A stretch of DNA of 64,000 bases. It comes from Planctomycetota bacterium (GTDB lineage Bacteria > Planctomycetota > OFTM77). Position 1 is the first letter of the stretch. The number at the start of each line of letters is the position of its first letter. Position numbers and translations under genes: made by a program. Shown in pieces: positions 52,485 through 61,037 of the stretch. The notes beneath the pieces were generated by a model. It saw only the letters and a program-made list of their open reading frames with translations. It ran no database searches and was not told the DNA's origin. The stretch spans positions 50,440 to 114,439 of the forward strand of contig JAJDCO010000002.1 in NCBI GenBank assembly GCA_029260795.1. Reading direction: 5' to 3'.

Positions 52485-54023
52485 TCACTGAGTGGTGAAC
52501 TTGCTCGGATTGGTGATCGTGCCGAAGCTGCTGCTGTTCGGGTCGATGACCACGGCCGCCACGTGCAGCTCGAGGCCCTGCGGCGCGGGCGGGAACGGGA
52601 TCAACGGCGTCGTGCCGATGCCGAGGGGATCGAGCGGCGCCTGGAGCAGTGGGCCGAAGTTGAGCCCGAGGCTCGTGCAGCTGTCAAAGACGAGGGGCAC
52701 GAGTCGCCCATCGTTCGGCAGCGGAAAGCCGGGCGCATTGCCGGTGCAGGACAGCAGCACCTGGCCGAAAAGCCCGTCGAATCCGAACGGGTCGTAGATG
52801 ATGAACTGCGCCGGCTGGGGATGCTGCGGGATGCCGAGGAAGTCCACCTCGGGCGAGGTGAAGGTCGAGCCGATGAATCCGATGAGGTCCTCGGCCACGA
52901 TCTGCGCGGTCAGCTCGGTGCCATCGAGTCCGGCGTTCGGGATCAGGAAGCTGCCGTCCGGCTGCACCGGAGCGGGACCGAAGAACGCCGGCTCGGGATC
53001 GCCCGGGAAGATCAGACCCGCACCGACCAGCACCGGATCCGGAGCGAGCAGCAGGAGGTCGTTCACCGCGCCGGGCAGGCCGATGACCTGGTCATTGGGC
53101 ACGTCGAGGACGAGCAGGAGCGGATCGATGAAGGGCGGCAGGTTGTCGAACGGCAAGATCGGCAGCGTCATCTCGGCGTGTGCGACGTCGACCGGGTTCC
53201 CGCCCTGGTCGAGGAAGAACGAGCCACCCGTCTGGAGCAGCGGCTCGAGGTGGAACAGCGGAGCATTCGGATCGACCTGAAAGTCCATCAGGAAGAGGAA
53301 GGGGTCGACCACGACGTCGAAGGGGTTGGTGCCGAAGAATCCGACCAGCCCGGGCGTCGAGGTGTCGATCTGGACCTGCTGAAAGGTGTTGATCACCTCG
53401 GGACTGAAGTCCGCGTTCACCAAGGTCAGCCAGGTCGGATCGTAGCTGAACGCCACGGAGAAGGTCGCGACCGGTTGGTCCTGAACGTAGGCCGCCGGAA
53501 CGATGCGCCCTTCGCCCGGAATGAACGGCTGCTCTTCGGACATGGCGATCGCGCCGCCCGGCTTGACGCAGTAGACGGTGATCGAGGCCGACTTCGAGTT
53601 GCTGCAGTAGGCGTAGATGGTGTGGGCACCGAACTCGTCGTCCTTGCCCTTGTTGCCCGACAGCTCGCACTTGCAGTTCTGGTCCGGTGCCGAGCAGCTG
53701 AGCGTCATCGTGACTCGCTTCGTCCCCTTCTGAGGATCGGTGGCGAGCACCGTCATCGTGGTGTCGGCGAGGAGGTCGTCGCCAAAGTAGTCGGACTCCC
53801 AGAGCTGGACCGTGCGGGAGCCTCCGGTGCTGCCGGCGGTGAGCCGATACGCCACGTCGACCGTGACGGTGGCCGAGCCGCCACACGGGATGCGGTTGGT
53901 GGTGATCCCGACGAGCGTGACCGAGCGGATACCGATGCCGGCCTCAGCCAGCGCGGGCAAGAGAAGGAAGGCGGCCAGGAGTGCCGCGGACCGAATGAAT
54001 GCAACAGGCTGAATCGACTTCAT
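52485..54023 (-). CDS. Secreted protein with shared F-x-T-Q C-terminal domain
   Basis: 512 residues from ATG 54023 with GGAGC upstream; the frame is open further 5', but the signal peptide starts here (IRSAALLAAFLLLPALAEA, residues 1-28). Residues about 30-165 are an Ig-like beta domain with paired cysteines (RIPCGGSATVTVDVAYRLT, SCSAPDQNCKC, YCVKPGG). Residues about 175-300 resemble a cohesin-like or carbohydrate-binding sandwich (FSVAFSYDPTWLTLVNADFS, then FFGTNPFDVVVDPFLFLMDF). The C-terminal 110 residues (VLLSCTGNAPGFPLP, DSCTSLGLNFGPLLQ, FGTITNPSKFTTQ) closely parallel the end of the propeller encoded at 24374-26074. No catalytic motif seen. Probably a surface structural or binding protein. 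Confidence 0.83.
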   Translation of the reverse strand: MKSIQPVAFIRSAALLAAFLLLPALAEAGIGIRSVTLVGITTNRIPCGGSATVTVDVAYRLTAGSTGGSRTVQLWESDYFGDDLLADTTMTVLATDPQKGTKRVTMTLSCSAPDQNCKCELSGNKGKDDEFGAHTIYAYCSNSKSASITVYCVKPGGAIAMSEEQPFIPGEGRIVPAAYVQDQPVATFSVAFSYDPTWLTLVNADFSPEVINTFQQVQIDTSTPGLVGFFGTNPFDVVVDPFLFLMDFQVDPNAPLFHLEPLLQTGGSFFLDQGGNPVDVAHAEMTLPILPFDNLPPFIDPLLLVLDVPNDQVIGLPGAVNDLLLLAPDPVLVGAGLIFPGDPEPAFFGPAPVQPDGSFLIPNAGLDGTELTAQIVAEDLIGFIGSTFTSPEVDFLGIPQHPQPAQFIIYDPFGFDGLFGQVLLSCTGNAPGFPLPNDGRLVPLVFDSCTSLGLNFGPLLQAPLDPLGIGTTPLIPFPPAPQGLELHVAAVVIDPNSSSFGTITNPSKFTTQ

Positions 54024-54206
54024 GACGAGCTCCGGGTCGAAGAGGGCGAGAGTGACCGTTCGACTGGGGAAGAGAGATCGCGGCTCCGAATGTGACCGGA
54101 ATCTGAAGAAAGGGCCCGCCTGGATCTCGCCTTCCTCCCCGAGAGGCTCGACGGGATCGTCCTTCTGGCCACGACGCGAGCTCCCGAAGTTGTCCGGACG
54201 CGATCG

Positions 54207-54246
54207 TTCGCTTCGGGGCGCCTCACCGTCGGCGCCCCGGAGCGAA
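54207..54246 (-). terminator. Stem-loop downstream of the 54251-54814 gene
   Basis: TTCGCTTCGGGGCGCC (54207-54222) pairs with GGCGCCCCGGAGCGAA (54231-54246), one wobble, around an eight-base loop. On the minus strand it follows directly after the stop at 54251. It has no clear U-tract. Confidence 0.75.
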
Positions 54247-54250
54247 AGCC

Positions 54251-54814
54251 TTACCGGCGAGCCGGAAGCTTCGGTTGCGGGAGATGGCGATCGCGGTCGT
54301 AGGGCGGCTTCTCCCGCGGCGGCATCTCGTAGTCGGGATCGAGCTCCTGCCAGTCTCGTCGCTCCCGATCGTTGGCGTAGAACCTGAAGTAGAGAACGGT
54401 GTCCTCGTCGCTCCCGGAGCCGAGGATGTCGAGGTGATGAATCCACTTCGCGGCCTCCTCCCGGGGCAGGACGCTCTCGAGGTCCTTCATGAGCTCGTGA
54501 AAGGTCTCCTCGACGAGCACGACGTAGAGCTCGCGATCCGAGAGGTGGTCGGTGCACTCCAAGTACGTGTTGTGCTCGGCCAGCCACGCGATGATCTCTT
54601 GGAGCTTCCGGGCGACTGCCGCGTCCTCGAGCTCGACGGCCAGCGGCAGCTCGACGCCGTCGGCGGCCATCCGCTCGTACAGAGTGCGGTCGGGAATCTG
54701 ATCCCACGGAGGCAAGAAGTCGTCGCTGAGTGACGGGCTCTCGGGTGTGTCTTGGCCATTGCGGTGGACCGCCGGTGCGGAGTCTCGAGGCTCCTCGGGA
54801 TACTTTGGTTTCAT
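54251..54814 (-). CDS. Cytoplasmic hypothetical protein
   Basis: 187 residues from ATG 54814 with GGAGAAAAG upstream. There is no signal peptide or membrane segment. The N-terminal 40 residues are Pro/Ser-rich and likely disordered. The central part (about 45-150) is mostly helical with many acidic residues (LYERMAADGVELPLAVELED, YLECTDHLSDRELYVVLVEE, WIHHLDILGSGSDEDTVLYF). The C-terminus is basic and Pro-rich (MPPREKPPYDRDRHLPQPKL). I do not recognise a family, although the DRELYVVLVEE block looks conserved enough to be a real domain. It diverges from the symporter operon at 54985, so it may be a regulator or accessory of it, but only position says so. Confidence 0.75.
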   Translation of the reverse strand: MKPKYPEEPRDSAPAVHRNGQDTPESPSLSDDFLPPWDQIPDRTLYERMAADGVELPLAVELEDAAVARKLQEIIAWLAEHNTYLECTDHLSDRELYVVLVEETFHELMKDLESVLPREEAAKWIHHLDILGSGSDEDTVLYFRFYANDRERRDWQELDPDYEMPPREKPPYDRDRHLPQPKLPARR

Positions 54815-54984
54815 CGTCTTTTCTCCATGAGGTTTTCAGCGTCCCCAGACAACAGACGCGTCCCGAGCGGGTCGGTCACGCTTCCCGACCCCAAAAACCG
54901 CCACCTGGAGACCCGAGCACCAACAATGGCATGATGGGCGCCGGCGCGTCGCCCCGCGCCCGAACCAGCCGGTGGGGACTTTCC

Positions 54985-56454
54985 GTGCATCCGATCGATA
55001 CCGTCGTCGTCGCTCTCTACCTGCTCGCCACGCTCGGGCTCGGACTGTGGCTCGCTCGGCGCGTGCACGATTCGGAGCAGTTCTTTCTGGCCGGTCGGCG
55101 GCTGCCCTTCTGGGCGATCGGCATGTCGCTGGTCGTCTCGGACATCGGGGCGCTCGAGATGGTCGGCGGCACGGCGGGCGCCTTCGAGCATGGCATCTCC
55201 CAAGCCAACTTCGAGTGGATCGGCTGCGTGCCGGCCATGATCGTCGGCGGCTTGCTGTTCATTCCCCTCTACTGGCGCACCGGCGTCTACTCGATCCCCG
55301 AGTTTCTGGGTCGCCAGTACGGAGGTGGCGTTCGCGCTTTGCTGGCCGTAGTGTCGGTCGTCTTCATGGGCGCCGCGCTCGGCGTGTTCTTCCAGGCTTC
55401 GGCCGCCATGATGGAGACCGTGCTCGGTTGGGACGCCTGGTTCTCGATCGTGCTGACGGCGATCGTGGTCGCGGTCTACACGGTGGGGGGTGGCCTCGGT
55501 GCCGTCGTGATCACCGACGTCATTCAGTGCATCGTGCTCTTCGTGGGCGGGCTCGTTCTGGCAGTGGTCGGGTACCAAGAGGTCGGTGGCTGGGAAGGCC
55601 TCACGCAGGCTCTCGATGCCGCGGGTGCTTCGAAGCAGGAGCATCTCGAGCTACTGCCGCCGCGCGTCGGCGCGGATGGCCAAGAGAGCGGATACCCGTG
55701 GTCGGGCGTTCTCCTCGGGCTGGGGCTCGTGCTTTCGCCCGCGTACTGGCTCGGCAATCAAGCGATCGTGCAACGGACGCTCGGTGCGCGTGATGCGTGG
55801 CACGCGCGGGCCTCGATGATCTTCGGGGCCGCGCTGAAGACGATCGTGCCCATTGCCTTCGTGCTTCCGGGGCTGTTGGCGGTCGTCTTGCTTCCGGAGA
55901 TCGGAGCCGAGAACCCGAACGGCGTCTACGGTGAGCTGGTGAAGCGCTTCCTACCCGTCGGTCTGCGAGGCATCCTGTATGCCGCCTTCCTCGCCGCGTT
56001 GATGTCGAGCGTGGATTCCTACACGAACTCGGCTGCGACGCTCTTCACCCGGGACCTGTATCGCGAGCTGTGGGTTCGCGGCCGTGAAGAACGCCATTAC
56101 CTGCGCGTCGGTCGCCTGACGTCGCTCGTCCTGATCGCGTTCGGCGTCGCGATGGTGCCGGTCGTGGCGAGCTTCGCGACACTGTACGAGGCGTTCCAGA
56201 GCTACCTCAGCTACTTCCAAGGGCCGACGCTGGCTCTCATTCTCGGTGCCGTGTTCCTGCGTCGGGGCGGTCCCCGAGCCGGATTGCTCTGCTTGGTCGG
56301 CGGCATCGCGACCGCCGCGATCCTCCACGCGCGCGCCGAGTCGATCCACTGGCTCAACATCGCTTGGTGGTCGTTCGTGGTCTCGGCCGCTCTACTGGTG
56401 ATGGGCACTTGGCTCGGGGAGGCTCGTCGCCCTAAGGAGGAGACGCGCTCATGA
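54985..56454 (+). CDS. Sodium:solute symporter (SSS family)
   Basis: 489 residues from a GTG at 54985 (VHPIDTVVVALYLLATLGLG), with GGTGGGGA seven bases upstream; ATG 54931 is a longer alternative with no good site. The length and about 13 hydrophobic segments fit the SSS family. Family text includes EQFFLAGRRLPFWAIGMSLV (TM1-2 loop), TAGAFEHGISQANFEWIG, and FLAALMSSVDSYTNSAATLFTRDLYR, the SSS signature with the conserved Ser/Asn sodium-site residues. It imports a sugar, amino acid or other organic solute with Na+. The following genes (a tiny membrane protein, amidohydrolase and heparinase-type lyase) suggest a sugar or uronic-acid-like substrate. Confidence 0.92.
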   Translation: MHPIDTVVVALYLLATLGLGLWLARRVHDSEQFFLAGRRLPFWAIGMSLVVSDIGALEMVGGTAGAFEHGISQANFEWIGCVPAMIVGGLLFIPLYWRTGVYSIPEFLGRQYGGGVRALLAVVSVVFMGAALGVFFQASAAMMETVLGWDAWFSIVLTAIVVAVYTVGGGLGAVVITDVIQCIVLFVGGLVLAVVGYQEVGGWEGLTQALDAAGASKQEHLELLPPRVGADGQESGYPWSGVLLGLGLVLSPAYWLGNQAIVQRTLGARDAWHARASMIFGAALKTIVPIAFVLPGLLAVVLLPEIGAENPNGVYGELVKRFLPVGLRGILYAAFLAALMSSVDSYTNSAATLFTRDLYRELWVRGREERHYLRVGRLTSLVLIAFGVAMVPVVASFATLYEAFQSYLSYFQGPTLALILGAVFLRRGGPRAGLLCLVGGIATAAILHARAESIHWLNIAWWSFVVSAALLVMGTWLGEARRPKEETRS

Positions 56455-56657
56455 ACTTCGAGTGGCTCGACGGGCTCCGGGCCCCGGTTCCCGGACTGCT
56501 GCATGCCCTGGCTTGGATCGCACTGGCAATCTGGGCCCTGACGCGTCCGATCGACTCCGTGCTCGAAGGTGCGCCCGATCGTCGTCGCTGGCGAGACCTG
56601 CGGCTTTGGGTCCTTCCGCTGGCGGCCATCCAGGTGGCCCTGTACCTTCTGTTCTGA
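56451..56657 (+). CDS. Tiny two-TM membrane protein coupled to the symporter
   Basis: 68 residues starting at ATG 56451, which overlaps the symporter stop as ATGA; GAGGAG lies about eight bases upstream. There are two hydrophobic segments (about 15-32, LLHALAWIALAIWALT, and about 50-67, LWVLPLAAIQVALYLLF) joined by a charged loop (EGAPDRRRWRD). Tight coupling suggests a subunit that stabilises or regulates the symporter, as small DUF-type partners do for other SSS transporters. It is followed 27 bases later by the amidohydrolase gene. Confidence 0.8.
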   Translation: MNFEWLDGLRAPVPGLLHALAWIALAIWALTRPIDSVLEGAPDRRRWRDLRLWVLPLAAIQVALYLLF

Positions 56658-56684
56658 ACCGTGGACATCAGGAGGAGTGAGAGC

Positions 56685-58433
56685 ATGTGGTGTTGGCGAA
56701 TCGCGCTCGCGGCGACGATCTTCGCAGCCTCAGGGCACGCGCAGGAGCCGAGTGCCTACTTGGATCCTCCCGAGATTCGAAAGGCCGACGGCTGGCGTCT
56801 GGAGCATCGGCTGATCGACCTGCATCAGCATGTCAACGCGCGACGCGATCACATCGAGCGCGCGCTCGGGATCATGAATGTCGTCGGTATCGGTCTCGGC
56901 GTGAACTTGAGTGGCGGCACGACGCTGAAGAATGGCGACGAGCCTTCGGCGCTCGAGCGCAATCTGGCGCTGTTCAAGTCGGTCGCGCCGGGTCGGTTCC
57001 TGCAGTACATGAACCTCGACTACCGTGGATTCGACGACGAGGACTTCGGCGAGCGCGCCGCAGCGCAGATCGAGGCCGGGTTCCGGCAGGGCGCGGCCGG
57101 GCTCAAGGAGTACAAGCGGCTCGGGCTGTATCTCAAGGACGGCAGCGGCCAGCTGATCGCGATCGACGATCCGAAGCTGGACCCGGTTTGGCGCAAGTGC
57201 GGCGAGCTCGGGATGCCGGTCTCGATCCACGTCGCCGACCCCAAGGCGTTCTGGGCGCCCTTCGACGAGAGCAACGAGCGCTGGATCGAGCTGAAGGATC
57301 ACAAGGACTGGTGGTTCGGCGACCCCAAGCGGTATCCGCCGCGCGAGGCGTTGCTGGCCGCGCGCAACCGGGTGATCGCGAAGCATCCGAAGACGACCTT
57401 CGTCTGCGTGCACTTCGCCAACAACCCCGAGGACGTCGTCCAAGTCGGACGCTGGCTCGATCAGTACCCGAACATGATGGTCGACCTCGCCGCGCGCGTG
57501 CCCGAGCTCGGGCGTCAGGCGCCGGACCTCGTTCGCGAGGTCTTCACGAAGCATCAGAATCGTATTCTCTTCGCGACCGACTTCATGGTCTACGACCGCC
57601 TGATCCTCGGCTCGGGTGGCGATGGGCCCGGACCGACGGATGTCGAAGCGATCGACTTCTATCTCAAGCATTGGCGATTCCTCGAGACGAGTGACCGCGA
57701 CTTCGCTCACATGACGCCGATCCAAGGCGACTGGACCATCGATGCGATCGAGCTGCCGGACGCCGTGCTGCGCAAGGTCTACTTCGACAACGCGCGGAAG
57801 CTGCTGGCGCGATCGATACCGACGCCCGTGGCCATTGGGAAGAAGATCACCAAGGAGGTGGGACTCGATCCGGATGCCACGAGTTGGAGCAGCGCGCCCG
57901 CGTTGCGGATCGATCAGCAGTCGTTGACCGGCGAGGTGCGGCCCGAGCTCGAGACGGAAGTGCGGATCGTCTGGAGCGAGACGCACCTGACATTGCGATA
58001 CCGCTGCCCCTTCACCGAGCTGACGGTCTTCGAGACGCCGCTGGACGACAGCGAGCGAATGGGGCTCTGGGACCGCGACGTGATCGAGGCGTTCATTGCG
58101 CCGGATCTCGAGATGCCGAGCCGCTACGTCGAGGTCGAAGTGGCCCCGACCAATGAGAAGCTGGACGTCCTCGTCAATCTCCCCAAGAAGGACTTCGCCT
58201 GGAGCAGCGGCGCCGAGAGCCGGATCGTGGTCGATGGGAAGGCGAAGGTCTGGTGGGCCGTCGTGCAGATCCCCTGGAGCGCGTTCGGTGGTAAGCCGAA
58301 GCCGGGTGCCCGCTGGAAGCTCAACCTCTACCGCTGTGACCGAGCCAACGGCGCCTCCCTCGCCTGGAGCCCCGCCCTCCGCGAAACCTTCCACGCCCCC
58401 GACCGCTTCGGCTGGCTGGAGTTCGGAGAGTGA
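56685..58433 (+). CDS. Secreted amidohydrolase with C-terminal CBM9-like domain
   Basis: 582 residues from ATG 56685, with AGGAGGAG eight bases upstream. Residues 1-19 are a signal peptide. Residues about 35-380 are an amidohydrolase_2 (TIM-barrel) domain: H47-x-H49 in LIDLHQH, K in GLKEYKRLGLYL, histidines in VSIHVADP and TTFVCVHFANN, and D299 in LFATDFMVYDR. This is the metal-binding pattern of the superfamily. Residues about 410-582 are a CBM9/DOMON-like sugar-binding sandwich (VRIVWSETHLTLRYRCPFTE, WDRDVIEAFIAPD, VVQIPWSAFGG, WLEFGE). The reaction could be hydrolysis or decarboxylation of a carboxylated substrate. The signal peptide and sugar-binding tail place it outside the cytoplasm. 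It lies in a symporter-lyase cluster. Confidence 0.88.
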   Translation: MWCWRIALAATIFAASGHAQEPSAYLDPPEIRKADGWRLEHRLIDLHQHVNARRDHIERALGIMNVVGIGLGVNLSGGTTLKNGDEPSALERNLALFKSVAPGRFLQYMNLDYRGFDDEDFGERAAAQIEAGFRQGAAGLKEYKRLGLYLKDGSGQLIAIDDPKLDPVWRKCGELGMPVSIHVADPKAFWAPFDESNERWIELKDHKDWWFGDPKRYPPREALLAARNRVIAKHPKTTFVCVHFANNPEDVVQVGRWLDQYPNMMVDLAARVPELGRQAPDLVREVFTKHQNRILFATDFMVYDRLILGSGGDGPGPTDVEAIDFYLKHWRFLETSDRDFAHMTPIQGDWTIDAIELPDAVLRKVYFDNARKLLARSIPTPVAIGKKITKEVGLDPDATSWSSAPALRIDQQSLTGEVRPELETEVRIVWSETHLTLRYRCPFTELTVFETPLDDSERMGLWDRDVIEAFIAPDLEMPSRYVEVEVAPTNEKLDVLVNLPKKDFAWSSGAESRIVVDGKAKVWWAVVQIPWSAFGGKPKPGARWKLNLYRCDRANGASLAWSPALRETFHAPDRFGWLEFGE

Positions 58434-58652
58434 AGCAGCTCGACCGCCGGCGGGATGCCTGACTGCGAGCCCCGAGGCACGAGGGGCGACAGACCCAAGC
58501 CCGGGGCGTGAGCCCCGGGAAACCGACGGTGCCCTGGGAAAACGGCATGGTCATCAAAGACGGTTGGGACCGACGGGGTCTCGCGGGTACGGTGATGGCT
58601 GCCGGGCCTCGTCGGGCCGGGCGAATCGCCGACTCCAAGTTGGGAGGTGAGA

Positions 58653-61037
58653 GTGTTCCATCGGATGATCCGAGGCGCTGCCTCGTTCGTGCTGGTCTCT
58701 TTGGCCTCGACCTTCGCCCAGCCCATCGACGAGCGACCTGCGAAGGCGGGCGAGTGGGGATTCCGTCCGGCACACGAGTCCACCGTTCGCAGGACACCGC
58801 CCGCGTTCTCGTGGCGGCCGCAGAAGGGCGCGCGCTCCTATGAGCTGCAGATTGCGCGGGACGCAGGTTTCGAGAAAGTCGCCTACTCCGACAACGCGAT
58901 CACCCTCAGCGTCCACTGCCCGACTCACGCCTTGCCACCGGGTGATTGGCACTGGCGCTTTCGGTTCCAAAGCGAGGAGGACGAGGTCTCGGAGTGGAGC
59001 CGTGTGCGCACGTTCATCGTCCCCGCCGACGCCGCCGAGTTTCCGATGCCGTCCCGCGACGAGATCCTCGCCCGCGTTCCCGACGCTCACCCGCGCCTCT
59101 TCGTCCGCCCCGAGCAGCTCGACGCGCTGCGATCTCTGCGCGAAGGCAATGCCGACTACGAGGCGCTCCTCGCGCACTGCGAAGAGCTGCTCGAGAGCCC
59201 TCCCGATGCCAGCGAGCCGCCCAAGTATCCGAAGGGCACCGTCTACAAGAGCGAGGAGTGGCGCGCGATCTGGTGGGGCAATCGGAAGCTCACGATCGCC
59301 ACGCTCGAGAGCGCTTCCCAGCTGGCGTTCGCTTACTGGCTCGAGGGCGACGAGCGCTTTGGGGCGAAGGCACGCGAGCTCCTTCTGGCCGCGGCGACCT
59401 GGGACCCGAAGGGTGCGACGGGCTACCGCTACAACGACGAAGCGGGCATGCCCTACGCCTACCACTTCAGCCGCACCTACACCTTCCTCCACGACCTCTT
59501 GAGCGAGGAAGAACGCACGACTTGTCGCGGCGTCCTGCGCATCCGCGGGCGCGAGATGTATGAGCATCTCCACCCGAGGCACCTCTGGCAGCCCTACTCG
59601 AGCCACTCGAATCGCGCCTGGCACTTCCTGGGCGAGGTCGCGATCGCGTTTCAGGGCGAGATCCCGGAAGCGGACGAGTGGCTTTGGTTCGCGGTCAACG
59701 TGTTCGCCAACGTCTATCCCGTCTGGTCTGATGCCGACGGTGGTTGGCACGAGGGCATGGCCTACTGGCAGTCGTACCTGTCGCGCTTCACCTGGTGGGC
59801 CGACGTCATGAAGACGGCCGTGGACATCGACGCCTACCGGCTGCCCTTCTTCTCGAGCTGCGGCGACTTTGCGCTGCACGTCGTGCCACCGGGCTCCGTC
59901 GGCGGCGGCTTCGGTGACCTCGCCCAGCGCACCGACGCGAATCGCCTGCGGCCCTTCATGACGACGCTCGCGACCCAAGCGCGGAACCCGGCTTGGCGCT
60001 GGTACGTCGAGCGCGCCGGCGGTCCTCAGTCCGTCGGCGGCTTCATCGGCTTCCTGCGATCGGCTCGCCCCGACGTCGAGGCGTCGCCTCCAATCGATCG
60101 CCCGACGTCTCGCCTCTTCGCAGGAACCGGAATGGCCGCGCTCAACTCGACGCTCCTCGACGGCACCGAGAACGTCGGCATCCGCTTCAAGTCGAGCCCG
60201 TTCGGCACCCAAAGCCACGGCTACGACGCGAACAACTCGTTCTTGCTGACGGCGTACGGCGAGCGTCTCCTGATCCGAAGCGGCCAGCGCGACATGTACG
60301 GCTCGGATCATCATCGCAACTGGATGTGGGACACGAAGTCGACCAACTGCCTGACGGTCGGCGGCATCAGCCAGAAGCCGCACTCGTCATCGGCGCGCGG
60401 ACGCATCACGGAGTTCCACACGTCCGACACGATCGACTACGTACGCGGAAGCGCGGCGCAGGCGTATCCCGGAGACGTCCAGCAGTTCGATCGCGGCATC
60501 CTGTTCATCAAGCCGGACCTGATCGTGGTGCACGACCGCGTGCGCGCGAAGGATCCCGCGAAGGTGCAGTGGAACCTTCACGCTCTCGCGCCCTTCGAGG
60601 TCGATGGCCCGGTCGCGATTCTCGAGCAAGGACGAGCGGCGTGTCGCGTCGAGCATTTGGTGCCGAGTGTGAGCATCACGCAGACGGACACGTGCGATCC
60701 ACCGCCGCGGGAGCGGGTGAAGCTTACCCAGTTCCACCTCACGGCCGAGTCCGTAGAGCCGCTCACGAGACACACCTTCATCACGATCATCCGGCCTTGG
60801 AGGCGCCCGGGAGAGGGCGACCCCGAGTCCATCGTGGCGGTGCCGCCTCTCTCGAGGATCCAGGAGGTCGCCGGCGGCTACCTTCTGAGCAGCTCGAGCC
60901 ACGGCCGCTCAGTGACGGTGCTCTTGCGTGGAGATGGCGACGCGGCCCTGCGCGGTGGTGATCTCCGTGCATCCGGTGAGCTCGCGGCGCGCGTAGAGAT
61001 GGCTAACGGAACACACGTGGAGTTCGAGTCGAATTGA
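58653..61037 (+). CDS. Secreted heparinase II/III-type polysaccharide lyase (DUF4962-like N-terminus)
   Basis: 794 residues from a GTG at 58653, five bases after GGGAGG; ATG 58665 is possible but too far from it. A signal peptide (IRGAASFVLVSLASTFAQ) is followed by an N-terminal Ig-like domain (PPAFSWRPQKGARSYELQIA, as in DUF4962), an alpha/alpha-toroid (about 125-465, with SSHSNRAWHFLGEVAIAF and DADGGWHEGMAYWQSY) and a C-terminal beta-sheet domain (FKSSPFGTQSHGYDANNSFL and on) typical of heparinase II/III-like lyases such as oligo-alginate or heparin lyases. Such enzymes cleave uronic-acid polysaccharides by beta-elimination. The exact substrate is unknown. It is the last gene of the cluster with the symporter and amidohydrolase, 219 bases after the latter. 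Confidence 0.88.
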   Translation: MFHRMIRGAASFVLVSLASTFAQPIDERPAKAGEWGFRPAHESTVRRTPPAFSWRPQKGARSYELQIARDAGFEKVAYSDNAITLSVHCPTHALPPGDWHWRFRFQSEEDEVSEWSRVRTFIVPADAAEFPMPSRDEILARVPDAHPRLFVRPEQLDALRSLREGNADYEALLAHCEELLESPPDASEPPKYPKGTVYKSEEWRAIWWGNRKLTIATLESASQLAFAYWLEGDERFGAKARELLLAAATWDPKGATGYRYNDEAGMPYAYHFSRTYTFLHDLLSEEERTTCRGVLRIRGREMYEHLHPRHLWQPYSSHSNRAWHFLGEVAIAFQGEIPEADEWLWFAVNVFANVYPVWSDADGGWHEGMAYWQSYLSRFTWWADVMKTAVDIDAYRLPFFSSCGDFALHVVPPGSVGGGFGDLAQRTDANRLRPFMTTLATQARNPAWRWYVERAGGPQSVGGFIGFLRSARPDVEASPPIDRPTSRLFAGTGMAALNSTLLDGTENVGIRFKSSPFGTQSHGYDANNSFLLTAYGERLLIRSGQRDMYGSDHHRNWMWDTKSTNCLTVGGISQKPHSSSARGRITEFHTSDTIDYVRGSAAQAYPGDVQQFDRGILFIKPDLIVVHDRVRAKDPAKVQWNLHALAPFEVDGPVAILEQGRAACRVEHLVPSVSITQTDTCDPPPRERVKLTQFHLTAESVEPLTRHTFITIIRPWRRPGEGDPESIVAVPPLSRIQEVAGGYLLSSSSHGRSVTVLLRGDGDAALRGGDLRASGELAARVEMANGTHVEFESN

